Part shown: positions 13,476 to 23,689 of the stretch, one piece after another
How the letters are laid out: each line of letters opens with the position of its first letter
Position numbering within the stretch: the stretch's first letter is position 1
Source of the DNA: Hormiphora californensis
Taxonomy: Eukaryota > Ctenophora > Tentaculata > Cydippida > Pleurobrachiidae
Length of the DNA stretch: 64,000 nt
Assembly: GCA_020137815.1 (NCBI GenBank)
Contig: CM035358.1
Coordinates: 7,821,070 to 7,885,069, forward strand
Direction: 5' to 3'
Notes under the pieces: model-generated
What the model saw: the letters and a program-made list of their open reading frames with translations, nothing else
What the model was told of the DNA's origin: nothing
Database searches by the model: none
Translations under genes and position numbers: made by a program

Positions 13476-13991
13476 TTATATCCGTCTCAATTCGTATCTC
13501 TCTTGTATATATATTCTAACTCTAGTTGAATAACAATACCGACAGATACCAGCCACGAAACTGATACCAAGGAGGGTAATAACAGCTATCCCCACATAGA
13601 TCACTATGACGGTGTCACGAACTCCAATGTCCTCACAGATACTATGGATCAGGCCGATACGAAAAAGTGGGACAATGAGACGGTCCTTTAGCGGTAGTTT
13701 TTCAATGTCCTCGAAGTCTCTGCATAATAATAGTGAATTAAGTGATTATCAGTATTCAGTTTAAACTACAATACTTGGGAGTTGGGTCCTCTGACACTGA
13801 GTCTGTGCTAAAATTTTAACAACAGAGCACTGTGCTAAAGTATGAACAATATAGAGCTCAATTACATACCTGACTAACGCACACTGCACTTTGTTATTCA
13901 GATTCTCCCACCACGAGCTCAAGTCATCGAACAGGTCACCTTTAGTAGCTACAATCGCTACCACGAACACCAAACACCACTTGATCATCAT
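13476..13991 (-). CDS. Small type-I membrane protein, copy 2 (two exons)
   Basis: Paralogue of the gene at 10068-10722. Exon 1 is 13991-13870 and exon 2 is 13719-13476, with the same phase-2 junction (donor GTATGT, acceptor ATGCAG), giving 121 residues. The signal peptide and next six residues are identical to copy 1. The ectodomain is shorter, with SSWWENLNNKVQCA. The conserved RIGLIHSICEDIGV, a hydrophobic stretch (VIVIYVGIAVITLLGISFV) and a basic tail (STRVRIYIQERYELRRI) follow. The exact identity of the signal exon and the divergence of the remainder suggest gene conversion or selection on exon 1. The TAA stop lies in the 8-bp duplication of the neighbouring transposon, so the natural 3' UTR is displaced by about 1 kb. 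Function is unknown. Confidence 0.75.
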
Positions 13992-14479
13992 TACAATGTA
14001 AAACAGGATCTACTACACACTGAACCGACAAAATACAACAAGAAGAAGATCTCTGATCACTATACTGGATGGGTAGATCACTGTCTAAATATGGGCGCTG
14101 TTATACCAGGGGCGGGTAGATCACTATTAAAATCTGGGGGCTGAGTACTGGGCGGAGCATTGTTGACAGTAATACGCCCATCCCAACTTTATGACATCGC
14201 CTAGGGTGGGTCAAATTTATCCGTGTTTTAGGAAATATAATTTACATGCGGGTAATCTATAGATCACAAACTCAGATATATCATCAGCCCTCTGTGACCT
14301 CAATTGTTATGTTCACGAAACACAGTCTAGCTAGGCAAGACCTCAACGCATCAGAACTCCGACTTCTATCCAATTTCCTGGAAAACAGGTATCCAATGTT
14401 ATCCGCAGGAACCGACCGAATCAGGAAATACTGGTCCCTGATTGGCTGATAACCAGTAACGTGACCTAAATAACGAGTT

Positions 14480-14683
14480 GGGGGGGGGGGCCGGCTGAAG
14501 TTTTTGAAGTTTTTGAAGTCAACTTCAAAAACTTCAAAGAGAAACTTAGGGTGGAAAACTTCAAAAACTTCAAAAACTTCAAAAACTCATATCTCCTAAA
14601 CCGTTGGAGATAGGCCCTATGTTGCTTCATAACTCTTATATAAACTTGCATATTCCGAACAAGATGCACCCCTTTAAAAAGCC
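14480..14683. repeat. AACTTCAAAA repeats in both orientations
   Basis: Several copies of CTTCAAAAA and of its inverse TTTTTGAAG lie between 14500 and 14590, able to fold back. The run of ten G at 14481 is probably imprecise. No gene is present. Confidence 0.7.
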
Positions 14684-16475
14684 TATTCAATTCAATTCAA
14701 TTCAATTCAAATATCTTGCGCAAATACACAGGATATTTAAAAAAATAAACCTCCTCATTAGTCATTAATAACACACCAGCTCAGCAACAAACAACATTCA
14801 TCAAGATTGGAATTGATCAGGACGCCACTGCAGGATAGAGTTGTTGTTCGATTGAGATGGATACCCGATAATAGGTGGAGTATCAGGGATGAAACAAAGG
14901 TAGACACCCAGGCGTGATTTAAAATGGGAAAGTGTCGGTGCCTCCTTAACATGTCGTGGTAGAGTGTTCCACAGTTGGGGGCCCTTAACTGCAAAAGAAC
15001 CCTCAAACATGGTGAGATTTGATCGTTGAGCTTCATAAGAATATCTGGGAACGATTGCTCTTGGTCCAGAACGGGGGCTCTCCACAAAGCCCATGTTGGT
15101 GGTGTTCGGTGATTCACCATTGTATATTTTCCAGACCATTATCATAGTGTATCTCTCACGACGTCTTTGAAGTGACAGTAGACACAGGGATCGGAGTCTC
15201 TGCCAGTAGTCCAGGCCTTTAAGGCCGGCGATTTTACGAGTAAAAGCACGTTGAATATCCTCTAAACGACTGATATCGCCAATCTTGGTGGGGGACCAAA
15301 GAGTACAACAGTAGTCCAGGTGTGGACGCACCAGGGATTTGTAGAGGGTAACCATGGTGCCCCGAGAACGGGACCTGAATGCACTGAGGGTCCAGCCAGC
15401 AATACGTCTCGCCTCTGATATTACACGAGATATCTGGGCTGACCATGAACCGTCGGAGGAGAGAAGAACGCCAAGATCACGAACGGTACGGGAAGGGATA
15501 ATAGCTCTACCGTCTGAAAGATGATATGAATAGTTCTCGGCACTGAAGGGCATTTCCCTGAGAGATGATGTGTGATTTAGTGTATAGTTCATCACTTCAA
15601 ACTTTGCTTGGTGGAGCGACATATTGTTGATATCTGCCCAAGAAATGATGCTGTTGAGATCCTCTTGAAGGAGGACCTTATCCAGTAACGTTCGTATAGC
15701 AGAGAAGATTTTGGTATCGTCTGCAAACGACAAGGACGAGCCGTGTTTGACTACAGAATCTAGGTCGATCACATATATGAGAAATAGGATTGGGCCTAGA
15801 ACTGTCCCTTGGGGTACACCACTAATCACTTGAGCGAAAGAGGAGGGGACACCGTCGACCATAACAGTTTGCATCCGATCGGTAAGGAAACTACTTAGCC
15901 AAGATAAAAGTCTGCCCTTGACACCATATTTCTGGAGTTTTTCCAATAGAATGCCAATGTCCACCTTATCAAATGCTTTCTCAAAATCGAGGTAGATAAC
16001 ATCTACCTCGAGGAGACCATTGAGATTGTTCAGTAGGTTGTCAATATGACGAGTGAGTTGCGAGAGACAGCTCCGCTTACTTCTGAATCCATGTTGAGAG
16101 TCATTAAAAAGATTTTCTGACTCAAAATAAGATACAAGTTGGGAACGAACAACTCTTTCGAAAGTTTTAGTAATGTGACTGGTCAATGAAATTGGCCGAT
16201 AGTTTGCAGCACATGACTTAGAACCCTTTTTGTAGAGGGGTGATATGAACTGCTGCTTCAGGTACGTAGGAACTGCACCTGAGTTGAATGATTTACACCA
16301 CAGGATATACAAAGGGTATGATAGAGATGACCGACAGTCACGTAGAATTCTGGCGGGAATATCCCCTGGTGGGCCTGCGGAGTAAGGGTTCAGATCGGCT
16401 AACGCCTTCTCAATGTCCGATGGAGAGAACAATATGTCTGAAATACTGGACGTTGATGGCGATAAACCATTAAAA
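14684..16475 (-). mobile_element. 5'-truncated CR1/L2-like non-LTR retrotransposon
   Basis: The minus-strand element ends 3' in a (TTGAA)n tail at 14684-14710, typical of CR1/L2-type elements. The 5' side stops near 16475, upstream of the RT, so the endonuclease domain and ORF1 are missing. No target duplication was identified. Confidence 0.85.
14801..16432 (-). CDS. Reverse transcriptase of a CR1/L2-like LINE (partial)
   Basis: An uninterrupted frame of 543 codons with the RT motifs in order: NYRPISLTS, HGFRSKRSCLSQL, DVIYLDFEKAFDKVD (catalytic Asp), ISGVPQGTVLGPILFLIY, SFADDTKIF (FADD active site) and LGVLLSSDGSW, followed by the C-terminal LVRPHLDYCCTLWSP region of CR1/L2/jockey-group elements. 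The first codon is TTG and the frame continues upstream to a TAG near 16475, so this is a truncated copy rather than a natural start. The protein would copy its own RNA at a nicked target. The lack of stops suggests a recent insertion. Clade assignment is by motif style only. Confidence 0.85.
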   Translation of the reverse strand: MFSPSDIEKALADLNPYSAGPPGDIPARILRDCRSSLSYPLYILWCKSFNSGAVPTYLKQQFISPLYKKGSKSCAANYRPISLTSHITKTFERVVRSQLVSYFESENLFNDSQHGFRSKRSCLSQLTRHIDNLLNNLNGLLEVDVIYLDFEKAFDKVDIGILLEKLQKYGVKGRLLSWLSSFLTDRMQTVMVDGVPSSFAQVISGVPQGTVLGPILFLIYVIDLDSVVKHGSSLSFADDTKIFSAIRTLLDKVLLQEDLNSIISWADINNMSLHQAKFEVMNYTLNHTSSLREMPFSAENYSYHLSDGRAIIPSRTVRDLGVLLSSDGSWSAQISRVISEARRIAGWTLSAFRSRSRGTMVTLYKSLVRPHLDYCCTLWSPTKIGDISRLEDIQRAFTRKIAGLKGLDYWQRLRSLCLLSLQRRRERYTMIMVWKIYNGESPNTTNMGFVESPRSGPRAIVPRYSYEAQRSNLTMFEGSFAVKGPQLWNTLPRHVKEAPTLSHFKSRLGVYLCFIPDTPPIIGYPSQSNNNSILQWRPDQFQS

Positions 16476-16489
16476 CTGGTCTAGCCAAA

Positions 16490-18875
16490 AAAAAGTCATG
16501 CGCACACACAAAATTATGATAATATCCCATTATCCCTCGAATTAGATGAGGTGGAGACTTCATTTTGGCACGTACCCCCACTAACTCGAGGCCGCTGATG
16601 ATTTTGGTGACCATATTTTTTTCACTACTCCCTTCATAAAAAATTTGCATTTTGTGAAACTGGCAAAAAGGGTGTGCCCCTACTCCCGTAACCGACCCGA
16701 TCCCCCGCTTGGCCCCTCTACTCCAATCAGCAACGAGGAAACTTGGAGAGTCAGTTGATGCAGCTGCCTCATACGAGATCTCGTCTATCCTGTCCTCCTT
16801 CCAACCATCCTCGAGGCGATCCAATCTCTCTACTCCCCACCGTCAAGCTCTCAAGGACCTCCAGGAGAAGAAGTCCTCTCTCCGGTTCCTGCCCGCTGAT
16901 AAGGGTAACGCTACTGTTGTCCTTGCTGAGGAGCAGTATCTCGAGAAAGTGAACGACCACATCTCCTCTGCTGGAGCCTACGAGCTGCTACCGTCTAATC
17001 CTACCGCCTCTCTACACCGCCGACTGGATGCTCTCCTGAAGGATCTACAGACCCGGAAGCTACTCTCTGAGCCGCAGAAGAAACAGATGAGACTGACGAA
17101 CCCCCGTTATCCTCAACTGTACGGTCAACCCAAGATCCACAAACCTGGAGCCCCCATCCGTCCTATTGTCGCCTTCTACAACAGCCCTCTCTCTGCTCTC
17201 CACTCCTTCCTATCCTCCCTTCTCAAACCCTTGGCTGCTTCCTCCCTCCGTCTCAAGGACTCTACAGACCTAGTCAACCGCCTCCGCTCCAGCCAATCCC
17301 CCTCTTTTCCCTACTACTTCTCTCTGGATGTGGTCTCCTTGTACACAAACTGTGACATGAGGGCTGCAGTGGACTCCACTATCAGACGTCTTGAGGAAAC
17401 TCCTGATATCCTTCCTACTCCCCTCACTCCCTCTACTATCCGCTCTCTCTTGGACTTCTGCCTCGACAACGCCTACTTCGAGTTCAACGGAAACTTCTAC
17501 GCTCAACGTACCGGAGGAGCGATGGGTTCTCCCCTCACCGTTATCCTGGCTGAGATTCGTGTTACGGAACAGGAACAACACGCTCTCAAGTCCTTCTCCG
17601 ACCCACTGGGATCTTGGAACCACTTCGTTGACGACGCCATAGGAGCTGCCAGGGATTATGATCACGCCGAGTCTTTCTTCTCCTACATCAACTCCCTTGC
17701 TCCAGATCTCAAGTACACCATCGAGCACCCTAAGGATGGACTTCTCCCCTATCTTGACGTCCTTCTCCATCCCGACCTCTCTACCTCTGTCTACCGGAAA
17801 CCTACACATACCAACCTCTATCTCAAGTACAACTCCTCTACTCCTGCCTCTACACGCCGCTCTGTTATCCAATCCTTAACCCGTCGGGCCTACAACATCT
17901 GTTCTCCCCAACATCTCGAAAAGGAACTCGACACAGTCTACAACATCTGTCTCTGCAATGGATTTCCTCCCTACGAGATCTCCACTCTGATGTCTACTGT
18001 TCGGGACCGCCTTCTACACCCCAAACCGTCAAAATCCCGTCCTCCTTCTTCCTTCGTCCACCGTGTAGTCCTACCCTATCACCCGGACCTCTCCTCTCGA
18101 CTCAAACGGACCCTCAACCGCTACAACATAGACGTCACCTTCTCTTCCTCTTCTACCCTACGGAACATCCTCACCCAGACCAAATCTTCGCCTCCTTCTG
18201 ATAGTACTCCCAACTCCATCTACTCCATTCCCTGCCGCGACTGCCCATCTTTCTACGTTGGCCAGACCAAGCGACCAGTGAAAACCCGGATTAAGGAACA
18301 CGAATCAAACTTCTACAACAACTCTCTCTACAACACCGATGGGAAGATGAAATCTGCTCCTGCTATCCACGCTCGGGAATCTGGACACACCATGGACTGG
18401 AATTCTACCTCTATCCTCTCCTCTTCTTCCTCCTGCCTCAGTCTAAATCTACTGGAACAAGCGGCTATTCACACTCTTCAACCGGCGATTAACCGAACAG
18501 ATAAAGTTCCTACTGTCAACCTCCAATGGACTCACCTTCTCCCCAGGATTGCTAACTCCTTCAAACCCCGTCCTGCTGGCATCTCCATCAAACCTAGATC
18601 TCCCAAACCTGTTTCCTAATTCTCTTCAGCTCGGATCACCTCTTCTCCCTTCCCGTGGATCACCTCCCCCATCCCCTCCTCTCGGATCGCATCTTCCTTC
18701 TCGGATCTCATCCCTTCCTCTCTCCTCCCCTCCCCGGATCCCATATCCTCTTCTCCACTACATAAACACTTTCATTTTTCATTGTTGTTATAGCTGAAGA
18801 CGTCTGACATAGATCAGTCGAAAGCTCCTGTTCTTAATTGAATATTAGTACTGCAAAATCGTTGTTTCTCTTTAA
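16490..18875 (+). mobile_element. Penelope-like retroelement
   Basis: Defined by the RT-GIY-YIG ORF and by a 3' end shared with the truncated copy at 10324-10415, which fixes the 3' boundary near 18875. The 5' boundary is uncertain (16480-16700), directly against the oppositely oriented LINE. At 18794-18823 the 3' region has CTGAAGA, a stem-capable segment and GAAA, resembling the degenerate hammerhead ribozyme core reported in such elements. Confidence 0.85.
16709..18619 (+). CDS. Penelope-like RT with GIY-YIG endonuclease
   Basis: A 636-codon open frame that starts at a TTG; an in-frame stop lies at 16655-16657, so the natural N-terminus is missing or shifted. Recognisable parts are the Penelope N-terminal LPADKGNATVVL (about residues 60-71), YGQPKIHKPGAPIRPI (about 137-152), motif A FSLDVVSLYTN, motif B GGAMGSPLTVILAEI and motif C FVDDAIG (two catalytic Asp). 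The C-terminal GIY-YIG nuclease has SIPCRDCPSFYVGQTKRPV and RIKEHESNF with the paired Cys usual for this clade. The product would nick the target and prime reverse transcription. An intact RT-EN frame suggests recent activity of the family, which the short copy at 10324 also supports. Confidence 0.9.
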   Translation: MAPLLQSATRKLGESVDAAASYEISSILSSFQPSSRRSNLSTPHRQALKDLQEKKSSLRFLPADKGNATVVLAEEQYLEKVNDHISSAGAYELLPSNPTASLHRRLDALLKDLQTRKLLSEPQKKQMRLTNPRYPQLYGQPKIHKPGAPIRPIVAFYNSPLSALHSFLSSLLKPLAASSLRLKDSTDLVNRLRSSQSPSFPYYFSLDVVSLYTNCDMRAAVDSTIRRLEETPDILPTPLTPSTIRSLLDFCLDNAYFEFNGNFYAQRTGGAMGSPLTVILAEIRVTEQEQHALKSFSDPLGSWNHFVDDAIGAARDYDHAESFFSYINSLAPDLKYTIEHPKDGLLPYLDVLLHPDLSTSVYRKPTHTNLYLKYNSSTPASTRRSVIQSLTRRAYNICSPQHLEKELDTVYNICLCNGFPPYEISTLMSTVRDRLLHPKPSKSRPPSSFVHRVVLPYHPDLSSRLKRTLNRYNIDVTFSSSSTLRNILTQTKSSPPSDSTPNSIYSIPCRDCPSFYVGQTKRPVKTRIKEHESNFYNNSLYNTDGKMKSAPAIHARESGHTMDWNSTSILSSSSSCLSLNLLEQAAIHTLQPAINRTDKVPTVNLQWTHLLPRIANSFKPRPAGISIKPRSPKPVS

Positions 18876-18889
18876 TTGACATGGCTAAT

Positions 18890-19006
18890 TAGAAAATTCG
18901 AAAATCTGAAATTTTTAGTGAAAATGGGCCAAAATACTTAGTTCGGGGGAAGTTTATCCTCACGGTAAATTGGGGCCCGGTAAATCAGGGTCCGACAGTA
19001 TCTATA
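18890..19006. mobile_element. Right-end remnant of the pogo-like family
   Basis: GGGGGAAGTTTATCCT followed by GGTAAATCAGGGTCCGACAG resembles the right end of the element at 19169-22998 (GGGGGAAATTTATCCT to GGGGTCCGACTG). It is an older, partial copy lying just outside that element. Confidence 0.6.
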
Positions 19007-19732
19007 TTTAAAGTTCCTTTATCTCTTGAAAAACTAAAAGGGAATGTGCAATTGTGTAATGACCGATGACAGTAGGCTACTACAGTTATAGTTCAACTAC
19101 TAGTTACTATAACAGTGTATGGTCAGTAGATGGGCACAGATTTTATAAAATATAAATTGTGTGAAATACAGTCGGACCCCGATTTAACGGCACCCTCGGG
19201 GGAAAGGGTTTTGTCCGTTAAATCGGGGTGTCCGTTAAATCGGGGTAGAGCATATTTGGTCCATAAAACCCTATTTTTGTCCAAAATGCTATACTAAAAC
19301 ACCTCTAAGTGTTAAATGCAATGTCCATGTATTGATTACATGATCATTTCTGATTAGAAAAAGAAAATAATTTTTTTTAAAATCAAAAAAAGTTATAAAA
19401 ATTTTCTAAGGTACAACCATGTCCGAATCGTTTATTGAACCAGTGCATCTTATCGCATGTCTTGCTGCTAATTAGACGGTTCGAAACGAACCGATACGTG
19501 ATACCATGCCGAATCGGGGCACTTTAAGCGGGGTGAGGAAGAATTCGAATTTCAAAATATCTTTTTCTCTGAAAATTTATGGGGAGCACCGATCAAAGCA
19601 ATGACAATCATTCTGTAAAATTTTGCAAAAAAAGTTATGAAAATTTTTCAAAGGTATATCAACCACGTCCGAATCGTGTTTCTAATCAGTGCATCTTATC
19701 GCACGTCATGTGGTAGTATGAAAGATTAGGTC

Positions 19733-20112
19733 GTGCGCGCCAAATGGCGCCATATGGCGCCAAATGGCGCCATCATATTCGCCAAATGGCGCCACGTGGC
19801 GAACAAATGGCGCCATTTGGCGCCAAAATGTGGCGAGTGTGCACTATCGCCAAATGTCGCCATTTGTCGCCACTTGGCGCCGAACGTCGCCATTTGGCGC
19901 CATATGGCGACATTTGGCGCCAAATGGCGACGTTCGGCGCCAAATGGCGCCAGATGGCGACAAACATTTGACAAAAATTTGGCGCCATATGGCGACATTT
20001 GGCGCCAAATGGCGACGTTTGGCGCCAGATGGCGACGTTTGGCGACAAATGGCGACTATCATTTGACAAACAGTTTGCGCCATATGTCGCCACTTGGCGC
20101 CATATGGTCATT
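19733..20112. repeat. GGCGCC-motif array, left arm
   Basis: Dozens of overlapping units of the form TGGCGCCAAATGGCG with spacers AAAT, ATAT or CATTT. The first 150 bp or so are an inverse near-identical copy of the right arm ending at 22676. Periodic open frames in both directions (Ala/Trp/Arg repeats) are by-products. Confidence 0.85.
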
Positions 20113-20668
20113 TTTTTTTAACTTGTGCAAAATTTTTTCCGAAAATGACATAAGTTCAGTTTTTTCGACTTTTATCATAGTTTTTGTCAAAAAATATTAT
20201 TTTCCAACGAATATTATGTGTAAAAGTGTATAGGGAATAGATTTACAGGCAAAATAAATTAAAAACTCATCTCGTGAGGTGCCGGTGACCATGTTTGCAA
20301 AAGCGTGTGCCATTCCGTCAAATTTTAATATTTTTTCCTAAAATTTTCGAAAATATGCTGAAAAATGTCCAATATAAACACCTTTAAAATATGTAAGCAA
20401 ACTTACTCAATCTATGAGGTGCAACCGGTGTTTAAAGTTACACTGTATACTTACAGCTACTTTTAAGCCCGTAGCACCTCACGTTTCACGACTTTTTCTA
20501 GCTAGATACTTGCAGTAGACTCAAAACCATCATTTGTACCAAAAAAGTTCCAAAAATTTTGCTCAATGAGTGAGGTGCACCCAAAAAACTGTATTTTCTT
20601 CAAACGCTAATTGCACCTCACTCAGTGAGTATATAGTTCTAAAAGTGGCCTTAATTTGCTCATATGAC

Positions 20669-21090
20669 ACTAGCGCACCCATTGGGTGCGCCCCAAGTAA
20701 GGGCTTTTTGATAACCCACACGGCTTTGCCGTGTGGTTGTTTTTGCCACTTTTAACGGAAATAACACGGTTGCCATGGCAACTGAAGTGGTAACTATGGG
20801 GACTGAATTGTTAAAATTCATTCGAAAATAATAAGAAACTTCCACTGGAAATTCCAAAACAGCTTAACAGCTTTGGTCGCATAAAATGTTTTATGAAGGA
20901 GCACCCATTCCTACCCGGTTATCATTTGTGGTTTTTGATCTTAGATGTCGATTTTTTCAAAAACCCTACTTGGGATTAGACTAATTCTTTTTCTAATCGA
21001 CTAAGCTAATCCTGAGCTTTCGAAAACACACCCTATTGATATTGATCGGATGAAAAAACTTCGACGCGACATCTCCAAATTATAATATAG
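20669..21090 (+). mobile_element. Hairpin element, copy 1 of a tandem pair
   Basis: Starts ACTAGCGCACCCATTGGGTG (perfect hairpin), then the CACACGGCTTTGCCGTGTG hairpin, GGTTGCCATGGCAAC and ACTTCCACTGGAA..TT palindromes, and ends CTCCAAATTATAATATAG. The next copy begins at the following base. Confidence 0.8.
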
Positions 21091-21523
21091 ACTAGCGCAC
21101 CCATTGGGTGCGCCCCAAGTAAGGGCTTTTTGATAACCCACACGGCTTCGCCGTGTGGTTGTTTTTGCCACTTTTAACGGAAATAACACGGTTGCCATGG
21201 CAACTGAAGTGGTAACTATGGGGACTGAATTGTTAAAATTCATTCGAAAATAATAGGAAACTTCCACTGGAAGTTCCAAAAGTGTGAGCAACAGCTTAAC
21301 AGCTTTGGTCGCATAAAATGTTTTATGAAGGAGCACCCATTCCTACCCGGTTATTGTTTGTGGTTTTTTGATCTTTGATGTCGATTTTTTCAAAAACCCT
21401 ACTTGGGATTAGACTAATTCTTTTTCTAATCGACTAAGCTAATCCTGAGCTTTCGAAAACACACCCTATTGATGTAGATCTGATGAAAAAACTTCGACGC
21501 GACATCTCCAAATTATAATATAG
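21091..21523 (+). mobile_element. Hairpin element, copy 2 of a tandem pair
   Basis: More than 90% identical to the copy immediately upstream, same order of hairpins, ends AATTATAATATAG. The last bases before each copy (TATAG or AGAG) are the same at other loci, so the unit junctions are defined. Confidence 0.8.
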
Positions 21524-22079
21524 ATCCCCAAACACTACCTAATCGATTCCAAGGTCATTGCTCAACCTGTGAGGTGCACTGGAGAAGTAGGTAAAATATG
21601 TCATTTTTTGAGGGTCTGCACCTCACTCGCTGAGTAATTTTTAGAGAAAATTTTCGGTAAATCAGGAGGGAAATTGTCTAATCTTGCTTTATGCCAAGTT
21701 TCAATTCTTTATTTACTCATTTGACCCCTAGTGAGTAAACATTTAGCTCTAAAATCGGCTTGCACCTCACCAAATGAGTAAATTTTTCCATGGTTTTCAC
21801 CTCATCTGATGAGTGAGAAATATCCCCACCATTTCTGAAAGTTTGGAGATTTTTGATCTAACGGTATTTCTACAAATCGGGGGCACCTCACGATAGCACC
21901 TCACGGCGTAGAAATGCTATAGCACCTCACTGGAGTAAGCTAGAGACTTCGTTCTTTCACTAAATTGAACTTTTAATATTTCTCGATTTTTTGAGGTGCT
22001 GAGTAAATTTCCAGTGGCCACAGCTATTTTGCTATGATCATTTGAAAAAATTTGGTAGTTGCACAAGTTAAAAAAAAAT

Positions 22080-22676
22080 GACCATATGGCGACATTTGGC
22101 GCCAAATGGCGATGTTCGGCGCCAAGTGGCGCCATATGGCGACTTTTGGCGACAAACGTTTGACAAAAATTTGGCGCCATATGGCGACATTTGGCGCCAA
22201 ATGGCGACGTTTGGCGCCAGATGGCGACGTTTAGCGCCAACTGGTGACATTTGGCGCCGTTCGGCGCCAATTGGCGATTTTTTCGCCAAATGGCGCCACG
22301 CGGCGCCGAGTGGCGAGCGTCATATTTTGGAAAGCATTGAAAATTTGCTATTCTTATCGCCAAATGGCGCCATTTGGCGATAAATATGTTGCGCATGTTT
22401 TTTTCAGACTTCATACCATCGCCACGTGGCGATACCGCCAAGAGTCGCCAACATTTGGCGAATGGCGATCGCCACTGGCGCCACGTGGCGCCACGCGGCG
22501 CCAGATTTGGCGCCAAATGGCGCCATTTGGCGCCAGAAATGGCGCCATTTGGCGATAGTGCGCACTCGCCACATTTTGGCGCCAAATGGCGCCATTTGTT
22601 CGCCACGTGGCGCCATTTGGCGAATATGATGGCGCCATTTGGCGCCATATGGCGCCATTTGGCGCGCACGACCTAA
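22080..22676. repeat. GGCGCC-motif array, right arm
   Basis: Mirror of the left array. Both arrays begin next to the inverted sequence TTAAAAAAAAATGACCATAT (left copy inverse near 20106-20125) and end at GCGCGCACGACCTAATCTTT. The motif is interrupted by short unique DNA at about 22320-22430. Confidence 0.85.
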
Positions 22677-23000
22677 TCTTTCATACTACCCGTCATGTCG
22701 CTAATTAGACGGTTCGAAACGAACTGATACGTGATCCCCATGGGACCAGTTAAGTTTACCAAGCGTCAAAATTGCGATTCGATGGGCCTCATGGGGATCA
22801 CATATCTGTTCGTTTCGAACCGTCTAATTTCCGGCAAGACATGCAATAAGATTCACCGATTCAAAACACGATTCGGACGTGGTTAATACACCTTTGAAAA
22901 ATTTTCAAAAAATTTTCAAAAAATTTTTGGGGGAAATTTATCCTGCCGTTAAATCGGGGTGCCGCTAAATCGGGGGCCGTTAAATCGGGGTCCGACTGTA

Positions 23001-23277
23001 GTAAGTTGTGTTACTATTACTTATCAGTAACACTACTTTTCGATCTCAACATGAACAATAAGTACTATCTAATTCTTAACTTAGTAAATTTCCCTCTCTC
23101 CCTTACCAGTAGGATCCAAAGGAAGATAAAACACAGAGCCAGTGAAAGGAAAAGTCTGTCTGTTCTAGAATACACGACGTCTCCTCTGAAACCACGAAGA
23201 CTGTTCAACATCCACAAAACGAAACTTGAACACAATGTAACTGGGGTGCTGACCATCCCTCTCTATCTCTCTCTCTA

Positions 23278-23360
<83 letters not shown>

Positions 23361-23651
23361 CTCTCTCTCTTTTTCTTCTCTCTTTCTGTCTCCGTTAGTA
23401 TCACACCTGTCGACTAACCTAATGTTGGGGCGATGTCATATTGTGATTGATATTCAACTGAAAAATAGTATATGGCACAGACAGACAGACAAACCGACAG
23501 ACAATTAACAAACCGGCCAGATAAAAGCGTTGGATGGTTTTCTTAGTAAGAATTCTTTTAACTAATTCTCCTGGAATATTGAATAATAAACCTTAAGGAA
23601 TTATAGTCCACAATGGAACCCAACCCCTCAGCTCAACAACACGCCTCATTT

Positions 23652-23689
<38 letters not shown>

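Larger units (their letters stand above)
20266..22005. repeat. Dispersed CTCAN(4-6)TGAGGTGC motif array
   Basis: About a dozen copies of GAGGTGC or its inverse GCACCTC, usually beside a second TGAG or CTCA half, occur at about 20266, 20404, 20474, 20562, 20612, 21560, 21618, 21762, 21799, 21882, 21895, 21921 and 21993. They lie between the GGCGCC arms of the pogo-like element. Confidence 0.6.
19169..22998. mobile_element. 3.8-kb non-autonomous pogo/Tc1-like element with long arms
   Basis: TA dinucleotides (19167-19168, 22999-23000) flank inverted ends starting CAGTCGGACCCCGATTTAAC, the form used by pogo/Tigger-type elements. The arms also share ACGGTTCGAAACGAAC (about 19479 and 22709), an inverse copy near 22815, and then the inner arms beginning GTAGTATGAAAGATTAGGTC (about 19712 and the inverse at 22689). 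No transposase is seen. A 171-bp relative is at 46193-46363. A pair of hairpin elements (20669-21523) is nested inside. Confidence 0.8.

Noticed and set aside
16399-17872. Minus-strand frames opposite the Penelope-like ORF
   Set aside because: Antisense shadows of a long, motif-rich RT frame.
19733-22676. Open frames with repeated Ala/Trp/Arg/His (for example MAPNGAIWRQ)
   Set aside because: Produced by the GGCGCC array in many frames and both strands; no start context, splice sites or stable composition.
19461-22735. tRNA B-box-like ACGGTTCGAAACGAAC
   Set aside because: Part of transposon arms in inverse copies, with no A box or cloverleaf.
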